From NCBI RefSeq assembly GCF_036288925.1, contig NZ_CP127167.1, forward strand, positions 434,001 to 498,000: DNA of 64,000 bases, read 5' to 3'. Position 1 is the stretch's first letter, and the number at the start of each line of letters is the position of its first letter. Origin of the DNA: Haemophilus parainfluenzae (GTDB lineage Bacteria > Pseudomonadota > Gammaproteobacteria > Enterobacterales > Pasteurellaceae). The translations under genes and the position numbers were made by a program. This document shows positions 1 through 9,517 of the stretch, one piece after another. Under the pieces are notes generated by a model. It ran no database searches. It saw nothing but the letters and a program-made list of their open reading frames with translations, and had not been told where the DNA came from.

Positions 1-1565
1 ACCTCATCGCCTTTGAGCATATCTTCTACCCAGCTAAACAAGGTTGCCACGTTTTTACTCTGCATTTCAGCAGCTTTCGGACTGGTGGCATACTCATACA
101 AATATTCTTCGTAATGCAATGAAGAAAGTAACGAACGCACCGCGGTTTCAGGATCGGAACGTAAACTTTGATCGTTCAACTCCACCATCCAACGACCAAA
201 TTTTTGCAATGCATCATAGGCTTTTGGCGTGACTCGTTGCATGAGTTCAAACTCAAAAATCGCCTCAAATAAGCTAATATGTTTTTCCTGTGCTAACTCG
301 CCTAGTTTTTGTAATGTTGCCGTACCAATTTCCCGTTTCGGTGTATTCACGATACGCAAAAAAGCCGCATCATCATCTTGATTCACCACCAAACGTAAGT
401 AGGCCATCATGTCCTTAATTTCAGCACGAGAGAAAAAAGACGTTCCACCAGAAATTTTGTATGGAATACGGTTTTGCATCAGCACTTTTTCCAATAGTCG
501 GGATTGATGATTCCCCCGATACAAAATCGCATAATCCTTGAATTTAGTTTTACGGCTAAAACGATGAGCAATTAATTCCGCCACAATTCGTTCGGCTTCA
601 TGTTCTTCATTTTTCGCTTCAATGACTTGCAGTTTTTCACCTTCGCCTAAGTTGGAAAAAAGCTTTTTGTCAAATACGTGCTCGTTGTTATCAATCAAAA
701 TATTGGCACAATGCAAAATACGATGAGTGGAACGGTAATTTTGTTCTAATTTAATGACTTGCACATGCGGAAAATCATCACGTAAACGCACCATATTTTG
801 CGGTCTTGCACCTCGCCAAGAATAAATGGATTGGTCATCATCACCCACTACGGTAAAACAAGCTCGCTCGCCGACGAGTAATTTGATGAGCTCATATTGG
901 CTAGTATTAGTATCTTGATATTCATCCACCAACAAATAGCGGATTTTCTCCTGCCATTTTGACCGTACTTCTTCGTTCTGTTTGAAGAGTAAGGTCGGCA
1001 ACATAATCAAATCATCAAAATCCAACGCATTGTAAGCTCGAATTTGCGCCGCATAACGCTCATAACACTTTGCAAAGGTTTGATATTTGGCATCTTTCGC
1101 TAAGGAATAAGCCTGTTTTGGCGAAACCAAATCATTCTTCCAATTGGAAATAACAGAAATTAATTCACGCAGTAAGTCTTTATCTTCCTGCAGTACATCT
1201 GCCGTCAGTTCTTTGAGTAAGGCAAGTTGATCGTGCTCATCAAACAAGGTCATATTCGATTTAAAGCCTAACGCTTTATATTCCCGTTTGATAATGTCGA
1301 AACCTAAGGTATGGAAAGTGGAAACAATCAATCCTTTGGATTTTTCTTTACCAATGGAATGGGCTACACGCTCTTTCATTTCACGAGCGGCTTTGTTGGT
1401 AAAGGTTACGGCGGCGATCTGTTTAGGTAAATAACCGCAGTGTTCAATCAAATGAGCAATCTTATTGATGATCACGCGAGTTTTGCCCGAGCCTGCGCCT
1501 GCCAGCACCAAGCAAGGCCCACTGACATATTCGACAGCCTGTTGTTGTTGAGGATTGAGTTTCAT
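1..1565 (-). CDS. rep: ATP-dependent DNA helicase Rep, 3' end outside window
   Basis: Superfamily 1A helicase translated from the minus strand; the ATG is at 1565 and about 521 codons lie in the window without a stop. The N-terminus reads [16 protein letters not shown] and is followed by Walker [11 protein letters not shown], motif Ia [13 protein letters not shown], Walker [11 protein letters not shown], motif [17 protein letters not shown] and motif [13 protein letters not shown]. This is the Rep branch of the UvrD/Rep/PcrA group, a 3'-5' helicase that helps replication forks pass protein roadblocks. The C-terminal 150 or so residues lie beyond the left edge. It is separated from the next minus-strand gene by only 13 bp. 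Confidence 0.9.
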   Translation of the reverse strand, partial: MKLNPQQQQAVEYVSGPCLVLAGAGSGKTRVIINKIAHLIEHCGYLPKQIAAVTFTNKAAREMKERVAHSIGKEKSKGLIVSTFHTLGFDIIKREYKALGFKSNMTLFDEHDQLALLKELTADVLQEDKDLLRELISVISNWKNDLVSPKQAYSLAKDAKYQTFAKCYERYAAQIRAYNALDFDDLIMLPTLLFKQNEEVRSKWQEKIRYLLVDEYQDTNTSQYELIKLLVGERACFTVVGDDDQSIYSWRGARPQNMVRLRDDFPHVQVIKLEQNYRSTHRILHCANILIDNNEHVFDKKLFSNLGEGEKLQVIEAKNEEHEAERIVAELIAHRFSRKTKFKDYAILYRGNHQSRLLEKVLMQNRIPYKISGGTSFFSRAEIKDMMAYLRLVVNQDDDAAFLRIVNTPKREIGTATLQKLGELAQEKHISLFEAIFEFELMQRVTPKAYDALQKFGRWMVELNDQSLRSDPETAVRSLLSSLHYEEYLYEYATSPKAAEMQSKNVATLFSWVEDMLKGDE

Positions 1566-1578
1566 ATCTTAATGCAAA

Positions 1579-1791
1579 TTAATTTGACCACGCATAAGGC
1601 AATAATGCGGTATCTAATAAAAATGACAGTGGCAAATCTAAAATAGGTAAGCCCCATTTTTGTGCCATCTCTAAATCATAAGCCGCCCCCGCATAAGGTG
1701 TGTATTTTTCCGATGGATCGATTAATTTCACCACCGTACCACAACCGGTTAACGCTAAAAGTGCGGTTAAAATCAGAAGTGTTTTTTTCAT
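1579..1791 (-). CDS. Small YceK-like outer lipoprotein
   Basis: A 70-residue protein with a lipoprotein signal, [17 protein letters not shown], so Cys17 would be lipidated. The mature part contains [15 protein letters not shown] and a hydrophobic [14 protein letters not shown] stretch, resembling the YceK/YidQ (DUF1375) family of small Cys-anchored proteins of unknown function. Its ATG overlaps the coaD stop by 4 bp, so it is translationally coupled as the third gene of waaA-coaD-lipoprotein. The function is unknown; envelope location is inferred from the signal. Confidence 0.75.
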   Translation of the reverse strand: MKKTLLILTALLALTGCGTVVKLIDPSEKYTPYAGAAYDLEMAQKWGLPILDLPLSFLLDTALLPYAWSN

Positions 1792-2264
1792 TCACGACGT
1801 GCTTTTAAAGCTAAATAGACAGCTTCCGGCACCAGTTTTTTCACATCGCCATGATGTAAATAAATTTCTCGTACAATCGTGGAAGACACAAACGCCCATT
1901 TTTCTGTTGGTGGGAAAAACAAACTATCCACACCCTCGGTTAATAAACGGTTTAACGCGGCCAGTTGTAATTCATATTCGAAGTCCGTCGTTGTACGCAC
2001 GCCACGAATAATTGCTGTAATCTTTTTCGCTTTGATTTCATTCGCGAGTAAATCATAGAATCCAAATACTTCCACATTGGGCAAATGAGCGACCGATTGA
2101 CGCACCAGCTCAACGCGTTCTTCCAATGAGAACAATGGCTTTTTGCTCGGACTATTCGCCACCGCGACAAAAACTTTCGGGAAAATGACCGCACTTCGCG
2201 CAATAATATCTAAATGCCCGTTTGTAATCGGGTCAAACGTGCCAGGGTAAATTACGCTTGTCAT
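1788..2264 (-). CDS. coaD: Phosphopantetheine adenylyltransferase
   Basis: 158 residues, the usual length. It transfers AMP from ATP to 4'-phosphopantetheine, the penultimate step of coenzyme A synthesis. The nucleotidyltransferase signature is complete: [16 protein letters not shown] at the N-terminus with the (T/H)xGH-type motif, and [10 protein letters not shown] for the ISSTxxR motif near residues 125-135. It overlaps waaA upstream by 4 bp and the lipoprotein gene downstream by 4 bp. The waaA-coaD pairing is common in gamma-proteobacteria (the old name kdtB comes from it). Confidence 0.95.
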   Translation of the reverse strand: MTSVIYPGTFDPITNGHLDIIARSAVIFPKVFVAVANSPSKKPLFSLEERVELVRQSVAHLPNVEVFGFYDLLANEIKAKKITAIIRGVRTTTDFEYELQLAALNRLLTEGVDSLFFPPTEKWAFVSSTIVREIYLHHGDVKKLVPEAVYLALKARRE

Positions 2265-3556
2265 TTATTGTTCTCCGAAATATGGGTTAAATAAGGATGA
2301 AGCAAATCTAAAAGACGCTGTAATGCGCCACGATTTTCGATTAATACCTCGTAACCTGCATTGCCTAAACGTTGACGCGCTCCTTTCGAATTCAATAACT
2401 TATCAATAATCTCTGACAATGCTTTTTCTGTTGAGTTGATTTGCAACACACCTTGCACTTCTAAGAGCGAAGTAAAAACTTCAGGAAAATTGAAGGTATA
2501 CTTTCCACTCACAACGGGTAATTTAAATGCCAAAGGCTCTAAAGGATTATGTCCCCCATGTTTGACCAAACTTCCGCCGACAAACGCAATATCTGAAATA
2601 CCATACATCAACATCAACTCACCCATGGTATCACCCAGAATCACTTGGGTATTTTCTGAAGGAATCTCCCCCGTTGAACGACGAATAAAGTGAAAGTTGG
2701 CTTTTTCAATTAAATCTGCCACAGGATTAAAACGTTCAGGATGACGAGGCACTAGCAATAACAGCAAATTCGGATGTTTTTTTAATAACAAATGATGCGC
2801 ATGTAAAATAAGTTCTTCTTCCCCTTCGTGCGTACTCGCCGCAATCCAAACAGGACGATTTTTCACCCAATCTGCACTAAGCAGCGCAATTTTTTTTAAT
2901 AAATCATCACTAACCACAAGATCATATTTAATATTGCCGGTTAATTGCAGACGATCTTTCTCGTAGCCTAACGCTAAATAACGCTTTCCACTGGTATTGT
3001 CTTGTGGGGCAATCAAACTGATTTGAGAAAACATTCGTTGTAGATGTTGTTTAACTTTGCCATAACGTCTTGCTGAACGTGCAGAAAGGCGTGCATTCGC
3101 CACAATGAAAGGAATATTTCGATGAGCTAAACAATCAATCAAATTTGGCCAAAGTTCCGTTTCAATGACTATGAATACTTTAGGTTGAATAAAATCAATA
3201 AAACGATGAATGGCATCGGGCAAATCATAAGGCAGATAACAATGCGTCACACTTTCCCCGAACGCGGCTTTTACGCGTTCAGAGCCTGTTGGCGTAACGG
3301 TTGTAAACGTTATCGGCAAATGTGGATAATCTTGCTGAATACGCTTTACTAAAGGCGTTACAGCTATCACTTCTCCAACCGAAGCTGCATGAATGACAAC
3401 GCCATTTTGCGCTGGCTTACTTAATCTTTCATAAAACCCGTAACGCTCACCTAAACGCTTTCGATAATTAGGTAACTCAATACTACGTAGTAGCATAAAA
3501 AACAATACTAAAGGCTGAATCAAGTACATCAGACTGGTATAAAAAAAACGCCACAT
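2261..3556 (-). CDS. waaA: 3-deoxy-D-manno-octulosonic acid (Kdo) transferase
   Basis: 431 residues. An N-terminal membrane anchor ([16 protein letters not shown]) is followed by a GT-B fold glycosyltransferase. [14 protein letters not shown] carries the conserved Glu region of the family, and a C-terminal [15 protein letters not shown] matches the nucleotide-sugar site. WaaA transfers Kdo from CMP-Kdo to lipid A precursor at the inner membrane; Haemophilus enzymes are usually monofunctional (established for H. influenzae). First gene of the waaA-coaD-lipoprotein unit and divergent from the LOS glycosyltransferase at 3618, so the 61 bp gap must hold both promoters. Confidence 0.93.
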   Translation of the reverse strand: MWRFFYTSLMYLIQPLVLFFMLLRSIELPNYRKRLGERYGFYERLSKPAQNGVVIHAASVGEVIAVTPLVKRIQQDYPHLPITFTTVTPTGSERVKAAFGESVTHCYLPYDLPDAIHRFIDFIQPKVFIVIETELWPNLIDCLAHRNIPFIVANARLSARSARRYGKVKQHLQRMFSQISLIAPQDNTSGKRYLALGYEKDRLQLTGNIKYDLVVSDDLLKKIALLSADWVKNRPVWIAASTHEGEEELILHAHHLLLKKHPNLLLLLVPRHPERFNPVADLIEKANFHFIRRSTGEIPSENTQVILGDTMGELMLMYGISDIAFVGGSLVKHGGHNPLEPLAFKLPVVSGKYTFNFPEVFTSLLEVQGVLQINSTEKALSEIIDKLLNSKGARQRLGNAGYEVLIENRGALQRLLDLLHPYLTHISENNK

Positions 3557-3617
3557 AAAATAAATTCGGTTATACTGACAAAAATTTCGGCTAGTATAAC
3601 AAAAAAAGGATCAAAAT

Positions 3618-4376
3618 ATGCCAACAATTAGCGTTGCCATGATTGTCAAAAATGAAGCGGCAGATCTTGCTCAATGTCTTGATACGGTAAAAGATTGGGT
3701 AGATGAAATCACTATTGTCGATTCAGGCAGTACGGATAACACGCAAGAAATTGCGGAACAATATGGTGCAAAATTTTATTCACATCCTGATTGGCCTGGC
3801 TTTGGCAAGCAACGTCAACGCGCACAACAATATGTCACCAGTGATTATGTTTTGTGGCTAGATGCCGATGAACGCGTCACACCAAGACTGCGTGAATCCA
3901 TTCAACAAGCGGTTCAACAAGATGTACCAAATACGGTTTATGATATTCCTCGTGTGAGTGAAGTGTTTGGACGTGAAATTCGTCATTCAGGTTGGTACCC
4001 CGATTATGTGGTGCGTTTATATCGCACAAATTATGCAGGATATAATGATTCGCTGGTACATGAAAAAGTGGTTTATCCTGAAAACACGAAAGTACAGAAA
4101 TTAACTGGGGATTTGGAGCACTTCACCTATAAAAGCATTCATCACTATTTGGTAAAATCTGCAGGCTATGCCAAAGCTTGGGCAGATGAACGTCAAGCCA
4201 AAGGTAAAAAAGCAACATTGTGGCAAGGTGTCAGTCATGCCATTGGGTGCTTTGTCAAAATGTACATTGTAAAAGCCGGTTTCTTAGATGGAAAACAAGG
4301 TTTCCTGCTCGCAGTACTTTCCGCTCATTCAACTTTTGTGAAATATGCTGATTTATGGGAGCGTAATCAGCATTAA
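3618..4376 (+). CDS. lgtF: LOS core glycosyltransferase, GT2 family (LgtF-like)
   Basis: 252 residues with a GT-A fold. [14 protein letters not shown] begins the family-2 domain, followed by [12 protein letters not shown] and the metal-binding DxD-like WLDADER near residue 85. Beside waaA this is the place occupied in H. influenzae and H. ducreyi by the beta-1,4-glucosyltransferase LgtF, which adds glucose to heptose I of the lipooligosaccharide core. That specific acceptor is inferred from context. The start is preceded by AAAAAAGGA. Its terminator, an inverted uptake-signal pair, has been split by IS copy 1. Confidence 0.75.
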   Translation: MPTISVAMIVKNEAADLAQCLDTVKDWVDEITIVDSGSTDNTQEIAEQYGAKFYSHPDWPGFGKQRQRAQQYVTSDYVLWLDADERVTPRLRESIQQAVQQDVPNTVYDIPRVSEVFGREIRHSGWYPDYVVRLYRTNYAGYNDSLVHEKVVYPENTKVQKLTGDLEHFTYKSIHHYLVKSAGYAKAWADERQAKGKKATLWQGVSHAIGCFVKMYIVKAGFLDGKQGFLLAVLSAHSTFVKYADLWERNQH

Positions 4377-4408
4377 TCAAAAGCAAAAAGTGCGGTCAAA
4401 TCAAAATG

Positions 4409-4458
4409 ATCTGCACCCCAAAAGTTGGACTCAACAAACCAACAATTGAGGTGCAGAT
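4409..4458 (+). promoter_or_regulatory. IS left-end hairpin covering the transposase ribosome-binding site
   Basis: ATCTGCACC at 4409-4417 is repeated inverted as GGTGCAGAT at 4450-4458, with an inner GTTGG/CCAAC pair. GAGGTG of the distal arm is the only Shine-Dalgarno-like sequence before the orfA ATG at 4464. Transcripts entering from outside would fold this hairpin and hide the site, whereas a promoter inside the end would not include the proximal arm. This is the kind of protection against read-through activation known for IS10 and IS50; here it is inferred from sequence. Confidence 0.6.
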
Positions 4459-4463
4459 TTTTT

Positions 4464-4817
4464 ATGGGTAAACACTACACAATCGAATTTAAATTACAAA
4501 TTCTTCAACCTATTTTGAATGGAAAAATGAGTATTAGAGAAGCAGCTCGTTTTTACAATATTCCTTCCAACGCCCTAGTCGGGACATGGTTGAAACGGTT
4601 TGAAAAAAGTGGCATAAAGGGACTTATTCCCCGTAAACCATCAGGACGACCGCCTATGAAACCTAAATATGCCAGAATGCCACCGCCACCCAAAACTGAA
4701 GAAGACCGTTTACGCCTGAGAATTTTACAGCTTGAAGCGGAGGTAGCCTACCTAAAGGAGTTGAGAAGGCTCAGACTTCAGGACGAAGCCGAGCAACGGA
4801 AATTATCCAAAGGTTAA
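4464..4817 (+). CDS. IS3-family OrfA (helix-turn-helix protein)
   Basis: 117 residues starting MGKHYTIEFKLQIL. A helix-turn-helix MSIREAARFYNIPSNALVGTW is followed by a basic RKPSGRPPMKP linker and a leucine-heptad coiled coil (RLRLRILQLEAEVAYLKELRRL) that normally multimerises with OrfAB. I prefer the ATG at 4464 to the upstream TTG at 4425 because the latter lies inside the terminal repeat. OrfB lies in the -1 frame and is open from 4736, so the two frames overlap by about 80 bp. Confidence 0.85.
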   Translation: MGKHYTIEFKLQILQPILNGKMSIREAARFYNIPSNALVGTWLKRFEKSGIKGLIPRKPSGRPPMKPKYARMPPPPKTEEDRLRLRILQLEAEVAYLKELRRLRLQDEAEQRKLSKG

Positions 4818-5623
4818 GAACACGCTATCCGTTAAAATGGCTTTTAGGCTTTGCACAGTTAGCGCGTAGTACGTTTTTTGCGAAACTTCAGATTAAACCG
4901 GATAAGGATGAGGAGCTGAAAAAGGCCATTAAACGCATCAAAGCCAATCATCCTGATTATGGCTACCGACGTGTTCATGCCAGCTTGCCAGGCGTGAATC
5001 ATAAAAAAGTTCAACGTTTAATGCAGACACTTGGGCTTCAAGTGCGGTCAAGAAAAAGCAAGAAATTTACCACCTATCGAGGCACGATAGGGGTAATTGC
5101 ACCGAATCATCTTGAACGCGATTTTAGTGCAACGGCCCCGAAACAAAAATGGGTGACAGATATCACCGAGTTTAAGGCGAAAGATGGGAGTAAAGTCTAT
5201 TTATCTCCAATTTTAGACTTATTTAACAATGAGATAGTCTCCTATAATCTCAGCTATTCCCCAAATTGGGCGCAAGTAGAGGACATGTTAATGCAAGCCG
5301 TCAAAGGATTAAATAAAGCTTGTGGTGTCATTTTACATTCAGACCAGGGATGGCAATATCAAATGGTAGCTTATCGTCGAATTTTAGCTGAACATGGCAT
5401 CATTCAAAGTATGTCGAGAAAAGGGAATTGCTTGGACAATGCCGCAATGGAAAGTTTCTTTGGGCGATTAAAAACGGAATGTTTTTATGGTCGGGAATTT
5501 AAAACAAAAGAAGAGATAGTTGATGCTGTCAGAGATTATTTGGATTACTATAATCATCGACGGATTCAACTAAAATTAAAAGGACTGAGTCCGATACAAT
5601 ATCGAAAACAATCCTTTAAATAA
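4736..5623 (+). CDS. IS3-family transposase OrfB (DDE domain), probably made as OrfAB by -1 frameshift
   Basis: The frame is open from 4736 and has no good start codon before 4985, so it is probably expressed by slippage. The A_AAG tetramer at 4754-4757, read as AAG in the orfA frame, can slip to AAA, a motif known for IS3-type recoding. The product has an HTH_21-like region (YGYRRVHASLPGV), then rve core motifs WVTDITEF (first Asp), LHSDQGWQY (second Asp) and the E of GNCLDNAAMESFFGRLK, ending HRRIQLKLKGLSPIQYRK. The copy at 52 kb differs by Val for Ile in the SPxQYRK motif. Confidence 0.85.
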   Translation, partial: SGGSLPKGVEKAQTSGRSRATEIIQRLRTRYPLKWLLGFAQLARSTFFAKLQIKPDKDEELKKAIKRIKANHPDYGYRRVHASLPGVNHKKVQRLMQTLGLQVRSRKSKKFTTYRGTIGVIAPNHLERDFSATAPKQKWVTDITEFKAKDGSKVYLSPILDLFNNEIVSYNLSYSPNWAQVEDMLMQAVKGLNKACGVILHSDQGWQYQMVAYRRILAEHGIIQSMSRKGNCLDNAAMESFFGRLKTECFYGREFKTKEEIVDAVRDYLDYYNHRRIQLKLKGLSPIQYRKQSFK

Positions 5624-5683
5624 CAGTCTAACTTTTTGGGGTCAGATCAAAATCACCGCACTTTTTCTTTATCTAAACGTTCA

Positions 5684-7018
5684 TTACAGAATGAATCGAC
5701 TTAAATCTTCATTCTCAATCACTTCGCCTAATGCATCTGTGACATAAGCAGCATCGATATTGACGGTTTGTCCGTCCATTTCGCTTGCATCAAATGAGAT
5801 TTTATCCATTAAACGTTCCATAACGGTATGTAAACGTCTTGCACCGATATTCTCCGTTTTCTCATTCACACGGAAGGCGGCTTCGGCAATTTTCTTGATT
5901 GCATCTTGTGTAAACTCAATGCTCACGCCTTCTGTTGCCATGAGCGCTTTATATTGCTCCGTTAAAGACGCATTTGGCTCAGTTAGAATACGATCAAAAT
6001 CCTCTGCTGTTAATGCTGATAATTCAACACGAATCGGCAAACGACCTTGCAACTCAGGGATTAAATCCGATGGACGCGCCACTTGGAATGCACCTGATGC
6101 AATAAAGAGAATATGATCGGTTTTCACCATCCCATGTTTGGTATTAACGGTTGAACCTTCCACTAATGGTAATAAGTCACGTTGCACACCTTCACGTGAG
6201 ACATCCGCACCACTGTATTCGCCTTTTTTACAGATCTTATCGATCTCATCAATAAACACGATACCATTTTGCTCAACCGCATCAATGGCTTTTTGTTTCA
6301 ATTCTTCTGGATTAATCAATTTTACCGCTTCATCGTCAATTAAGGTTTTTAATGCATCCTTAATTTTCATTTTGCGTTTTTTAGTTTTATCCGAACCCAG
6401 GCTTTGGAACATGGATTGCAACTGATTGGTCATTTCTTCCATACCTGGAGGTGCCATAATTTCCACGCCCATTGACACGCCCGCAGACACATCAATTTCG
6501 ATTTCTTTATCGTCTAACTGCCCTTCACGTAATTTTTTACGGAACGCTTGGCGAGTGCTACTATTGGTATCGTGGTTTTCCACTTCACCCCATTGATTTT
6601 TCGGTGGTGGTAGTAATGCATCTAAAATACGATCTTCCGCCGCATCTTCGGCTTTCGCACGATTTTTCGCAATTTCTTGTTGGCGGACCAATTTCATCGC
6701 ACTGTCCGTTAAATCACGGATAATGGAATCCACTTCTTTCCCCACATAGCCCACTTCCGTGAACTTCGTCGCCTCCACTTTAATGAATGGTGCATTGGCT
6801 AATTTTGCAAGACGACGCGCAATCTCGGTTTTCCCCACACCCGTTGGACCAATCATTAAAATATTTTTAGGGGTCACTTCATGGCGAAGTGGCTCTTGCA
6901 ATTGCATTCTTCTCCAACGATTACGTAATGCGATCGCAACCGCTCTTTTCGCCTCTTTTTGGCCAATAATATGTTGATCTAATTCGGAAACAATTTCACG
7001 AGGAGTCATTTCAGACAT
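5684..7018 (-). CDS. hslU: HslU, ATPase of the HslUV protease
   Basis: 444 residues, the normal length. AAA+ unfoldase with N-terminal [14 protein letters not shown], Walker [15 protein letters not shown] at about 57-70, the inserted I domain (residues 110-240), Walker [11 protein letters not shown] and sensor region GRLPIRVEL. The C-terminal tail SRFIL docks into HslV. It feeds substrates into the HslV dodecamer in the cytoplasm. It lies 9 bp downstream of hslV in one operon whose upstream promoter looks sigma-32 dependent. Its terminator dyad is interrupted by IS copy 1. Confidence 0.97.
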   Translation of the reverse strand: MSEMTPREIVSELDQHIIGQKEAKRAVAIALRNRWRRMQLQEPLRHEVTPKNILMIGPTGVGKTEIARRLAKLANAPFIKVEATKFTEVGYVGKEVDSIIRDLTDSAMKLVRQQEIAKNRAKAEDAAEDRILDALLPPPKNQWGEVENHDTNSSTRQAFRKKLREGQLDDKEIEIDVSAGVSMGVEIMAPPGMEEMTNQLQSMFQSLGSDKTKKRKMKIKDALKTLIDDEAVKLINPEELKQKAIDAVEQNGIVFIDEIDKICKKGEYSGADVSREGVQRDLLPLVEGSTVNTKHGMVKTDHILFIASGAFQVARPSDLIPELQGRLPIRVELSALTAEDFDRILTEPNASLTEQYKALMATEGVSIEFTQDAIKKIAEAAFRVNEKTENIGARRLHTVMERLMDKISFDASEMDGQTVNIDAAYVTDALGEVIENEDLSRFIL

Positions 7019-7027
7019 AATTTTTCC

Positions 7028-7558
7028 TTATTTATTCGGTACTTCTTCGATAGTGAAATTCGTATTGGTAAACACGCAAATATCACCAGCAATTTTTAAA
7101 GATTTTTCCACAATTTCACGAGCTGATAAATCGGTATTTTCCACCAACGCACGGGCTGCCGATAATGCATAATTACCACCCGAACCAATCGCTAAGATTT
7201 GATCAGCTTCCGGTTGCACCACATCACCAATACCGGTAATGATTAAACTTTCTTTTTCATCCGCCACAATCAGCATCGCTTCTAACTTGCGTAACGCACG
7301 ATCGGTTCGCCAATCTTTGGCTAATTCCACCGCGGCTTTTAACAAATGCCCTTGATGCATTTCTAATTTACGCTCAAATAATTCAAATAAGGTGAATGCA
7401 TCAGCTGTGCCGCCTGCGAAACCGGCTAGAACTTTGCCATTATATAAACGGCGTACTTTACGGGCATTCCCTTTCATGACGGTGTTGCCTAATGAAACCT
7501 GTCCATCACCCCCAACAACTACTTGGCCATTACGACGTACGCTTACAATTGTTGTCAT
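7028..7558 (-). CDS. hslV: HslV, proteolytic subunit of the HslUV protease
   Basis: 176 residues. N-terminal [12 protein letters not shown]: after Met removal Thr2 is the catalytic N-terminal threonine of this proteasome-like peptidase. [22 protein letters not shown] and [14 protein letters not shown] are family hallmarks. Cotranscribed with hslU; degrades misfolded and regulatory proteins under heat stress. Divergent from aphA as in H. influenzae. Confidence 0.97.
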   Translation of the reverse strand: MTTIVSVRRNGQVVVGGDGQVSLGNTVMKGNARKVRRLYNGKVLAGFAGGTADAFTLFELFERKLEMHQGHLLKAAVELAKDWRTDRALRKLEAMLIVADEKESLIITGIGDVVQPEADQILAIGSGGNYALSAARALVENTDLSAREIVEKSLKIAGDICVFTNTNFTIEEVPNK

Positions 7559-7593
7559 TCTTTTTATCCTTCTTTTAAGAAAAGTTACTCGTT

Positions 7594-7622
7594 ATATGGC
7601 GATCGATTCCACCAAATTCAAG
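7594..7622 (-). promoter_or_regulatory. Sigma-32-like heat-shock promoter of hslVU
   Basis: Read on the minus strand: CTTGAA (7622-7617), a 15 bp spacer, then CGCCATAT (7601-7594). The sigma-32 consensus is CTTGAA-(13-17)-CCCCATNT, so the -35 is exact and the -10 differs at one defined base. It lies 36 bp upstream of the hslV ATG. Heat-shock control of hslVU is established in E. coli; the site here is read from sequence. Confidence 0.8.
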
Positions 7623-7665
7623 GGGAAATTTTTCTTTGATGTTTTATTAAACAACCATCTCAAAA

Positions 7666-7687
7666 AAATGTGACAAAGATCACCTTT
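7666..7687 (+). promoter_or_regulatory. CRP binding site upstream of aphA
   Basis: TGTGA (7669-7673), six bases CAAAGA, TCACC (7680-7684), flanked by AAA and TTT as in the 22 bp CRP consensus, with one half-site mismatch (TCACC for TCACA). It lies about 110 bp before the aphA start and about 110 bp before hslV on the other strand. Cyclic AMP control of aphA is inferred; the adenylate cyclase gene is in this window at 57-59.6 kb. Confidence 0.65.
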
Positions 7688-7778
7688 TTAAATAGCAAAC
7701 GATTGCTATTATTTCACACCTTTATTTTAAAGGAATATGATTTGTTACAAGTAAAATAAACTACTTAATGAGGAAAAC

Positions 7779-8486
7779 ATGAAAAATTTACTTAAACTTT
7801 CTGCCATTGCAATTTTAGCGGCAAGCGCAGTCTCTACTTTTGCATCAAACAAAGAACCTTACACGGAACAAGGTACGAATGCTCGTGAAATGACAGAGCA
7901 AAAACCGATTCACTGGATCTCTGTTGAGCAGTTGAAAAAAGAATTGGAAGGTAAAGCACCCATTAATGTGAGCTTCGACATTGACGATACTGTACTTTTC
8001 AGTAGCCCTTGTTTCTATCACGGTCAAGAGAAATACTCTCCAGGTAAAAATGATTACTTAAAAAATCAAGATTTCTGGAATGAAGTGAATGCAGGTTGTG
8101 ACCAATATTCCATTCCAAAACAAATTGCGGTGGATTTAATTAATATGCACCAAGCACGTGGTGACCAAATTTATTTTATTACCGGTCGTACAGCGGGCGA
8201 TAAAGATGGTGTGACACCAGTGCTACAAAAAGCCTTTAATATTAAAGATATGCACCCTGTAGAATTCATGGGCGGTCGCAAACTTCCAACTAAATATAAC
8301 AAAACACCGGGTATTATTGAGCACAAAGTGAGTATTCACTATGGTGACAGCGATGACGATATCCTCGCAGCAAAAGAAGCGGGTATTCGTGGTATTCGTT
8401 TAATGCGTGCGGCTAACTCCACTTATCAACCAATGCCAACCCTTGGTGGCTACGGTGAAGAAGTATTGATTAACTCAAACTACTAA
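7779..8486 (+). CDS. aphA: Class B acid phosphatase, periplasmic
   Basis: 235 residues with signal peptide MKNLLKLSAIAILAASAVSTFA. The HAD-type motif VSFDIDDTVLFSSP supplies the nucleophile and acid/base Asp, and IHYGDSDDDILAAKEAG is the C-terminal metal-binding motif. AphA is a tetrameric periplasmic phosphatase/phosphotransferase acting on nucleotides; in Haemophilus it helps uptake of nicotinamide riboside and nucleosides (family knowledge). RBS AATGAGGAAAAC precedes the start. Followed by a strong terminator shared with tpiA. Confidence 0.93.
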   Translation: MKNLLKLSAIAILAASAVSTFASNKEPYTEQGTNAREMTEQKPIHWISVEQLKKELEGKAPINVSFDIDDTVLFSSPCFYHGQEKYSPGKNDYLKNQDFWNEVNAGCDQYSIPKQIAVDLINMHQARGDQIYFITGRTAGDKDGVTPVLQKAFNIKDMHPVEFMGGRKLPTKYNKTPGIIEHKVSIHYGDSDDDILAAKEAGIRGIRLMRAANSTYQPMPTLGGYGEEVLINSNY

Positions 8487-8493
8487 TCTTTAT

Positions 8494-8531
8494 AAAAAAA
8501 GTGCAGATCACAGTGTAATCTGCACTTTTTT
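8494..8531. terminator. Bidirectional terminator between aphA and tpiA
   Basis: Stem AAAAAAGTGCAGAT / ATCTGCACTTTTTT with a 9 nt loop. The A-run and T-run allow it to serve both convergent genes. The arms resemble, but do not equal, the uptake signal. Confidence 0.85.
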
Positions 8532-8550
8532 ATTTCGTCACTAATAAAAA

Positions 8551-9318
8551 TTAGTTTTTCGCTGCTGCCGCAGCTTTCACGATGACGGCGAATGCAGGCG
8601 CTTTAAGTGAAGCTCCGCCGACTAATGCACCATCAATATCCGGTTGAGTAAATAATTCTGCTGCATTAGCATCATTAACCGAACCACCGTATTGAATGAT
8701 GACTTGATCTGCTACAGCTTGTGATTTTGCTGCGATGTGGCCACGGATAAATGCATGAACAGCTTGTGCTTGTACTGGAGTTGCGGATTTGCCAGTGCCG
8801 ATTGCCCAAATTGGTTCGTAAGCAATCACTGCACCATTAAATGCTTCTACACCTAATGCATTGATAACTGCATCAATTTGACGTGCACATACTTCTTCAG
8901 TTTTACCTGCTTCGTTTTCAGCTTCAGTTTCACCAATACATAATACTGGTACTAAACCGGCTTCTTTTAATACACCAAATTTTTTCGCTACGAATTCGTC
9001 GCTTTCTTTGTGGTAAGTACGACGCTCAGAGTGACCGATAATGATGTATTTTGCACCAAAATCTTTTAACATTTCAGTTGAAATATCACCTGTGAAAGCA
9101 CCTTTAACATTCACATCAACGTTTTGTGCACCTAAAGCAATTTGGCTGCCAGCAAGTGCTGCTTCCGCTGCACCTAAATACATAACAGGTGGGGCAATTG
9201 CCACATCACAACCTGTTACGCCTTGTAATTCAGCTTTTAATCCTTCGATTAATTCTTTGGTGAACGCTTTGGAACCGTTTAATTTCCAGTTACCCATCAC
9301 TAAAGGACGACGTGCCAT
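8551..9318 (-). CDS. tpiA: Triose-phosphate isomerase
   Basis: 255 residues, a complete TIM barrel. [16 protein letters not shown] carries the substrate Asn/Lys, IIGHSERR the electrophilic His, and [16 protein letters not shown] the catalytic Glu and loop 6 lid. It interconverts dihydroxyacetone phosphate and glyceraldehyde 3-phosphate. Monocistronic on the minus strand; the ATG is preceded by GGAGAAACAAAA. Confidence 0.97.
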   Translation of the reverse strand: MARRPLVMGNWKLNGSKAFTKELIEGLKAELQGVTGCDVAIAPPVMYLGAAEAALAGSQIALGAQNVDVNVKGAFTGDISTEMLKDFGAKYIIIGHSERRTYHKESDEFVAKKFGVLKEAGLVPVLCIGETEAENEAGKTEEVCARQIDAVINALGVEAFNGAVIAYEPIWAIGTGKSATPVQAQAVHAFIRGHIAAKSQAVADQVIIQYGGSVNDANAAELFTQPDIDGALVGGASLKAPAFAVIVKAAAAAKN

Positions 9319-9517
9319 TTTTGTTTCTCCATATTGAATAAATAAAAAGTGTGTTTACTATACCAAACTTTGGGCAGATTTCTTTGTGCAAAATCACATT
9401 TTGAAAATTTTTTTGGGTAAATGATGATTATTTTGTGCTAAAAAGCTACAATCTACTGTATGGAACCGATAAAAAATAACCAATTTTATAAATAAACGGA
9501 AAATAGGTCTGGTAACA

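Larger units (their letters stand above)
4407..5649 (+). mobile_element. IS3-family insertion sequence, copy 1 (1243 bp)
   Basis: Left end TGATCTGCACCCCAAAAGTT at 4407 and right end, read inward, TGATCTGACCCCAAAAAGTT from 5649 form imperfect terminal inverted repeats of about 25 bp beginning 5'-TG as in IS3 elements. The flanks are AAA at 4404-4406 and 5650-5652, compatible with a 3 bp target duplication. Removing the element restores a perfect hairpin AAAAAGTGCGGT-12 nt-ACCGCACTTTTT, the common terminator of the glycosyltransferase gene and hslU. A second copy of exactly the same length lies inverted at 52014-53256. Confidence 0.93.

Noticed and set aside
4425..4463. TTG at 4425 as IS orfA start
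   Set aside because: It lies in the terminal repeat and has no RBS; the ATG at 4464 follows GAGGTG.
9385..9412. CRP-like TGTG...TCACA upstream of tpiA
   Set aside because: The half-sites are only four bases apart instead of six, so it does not fit a CRP dyad.
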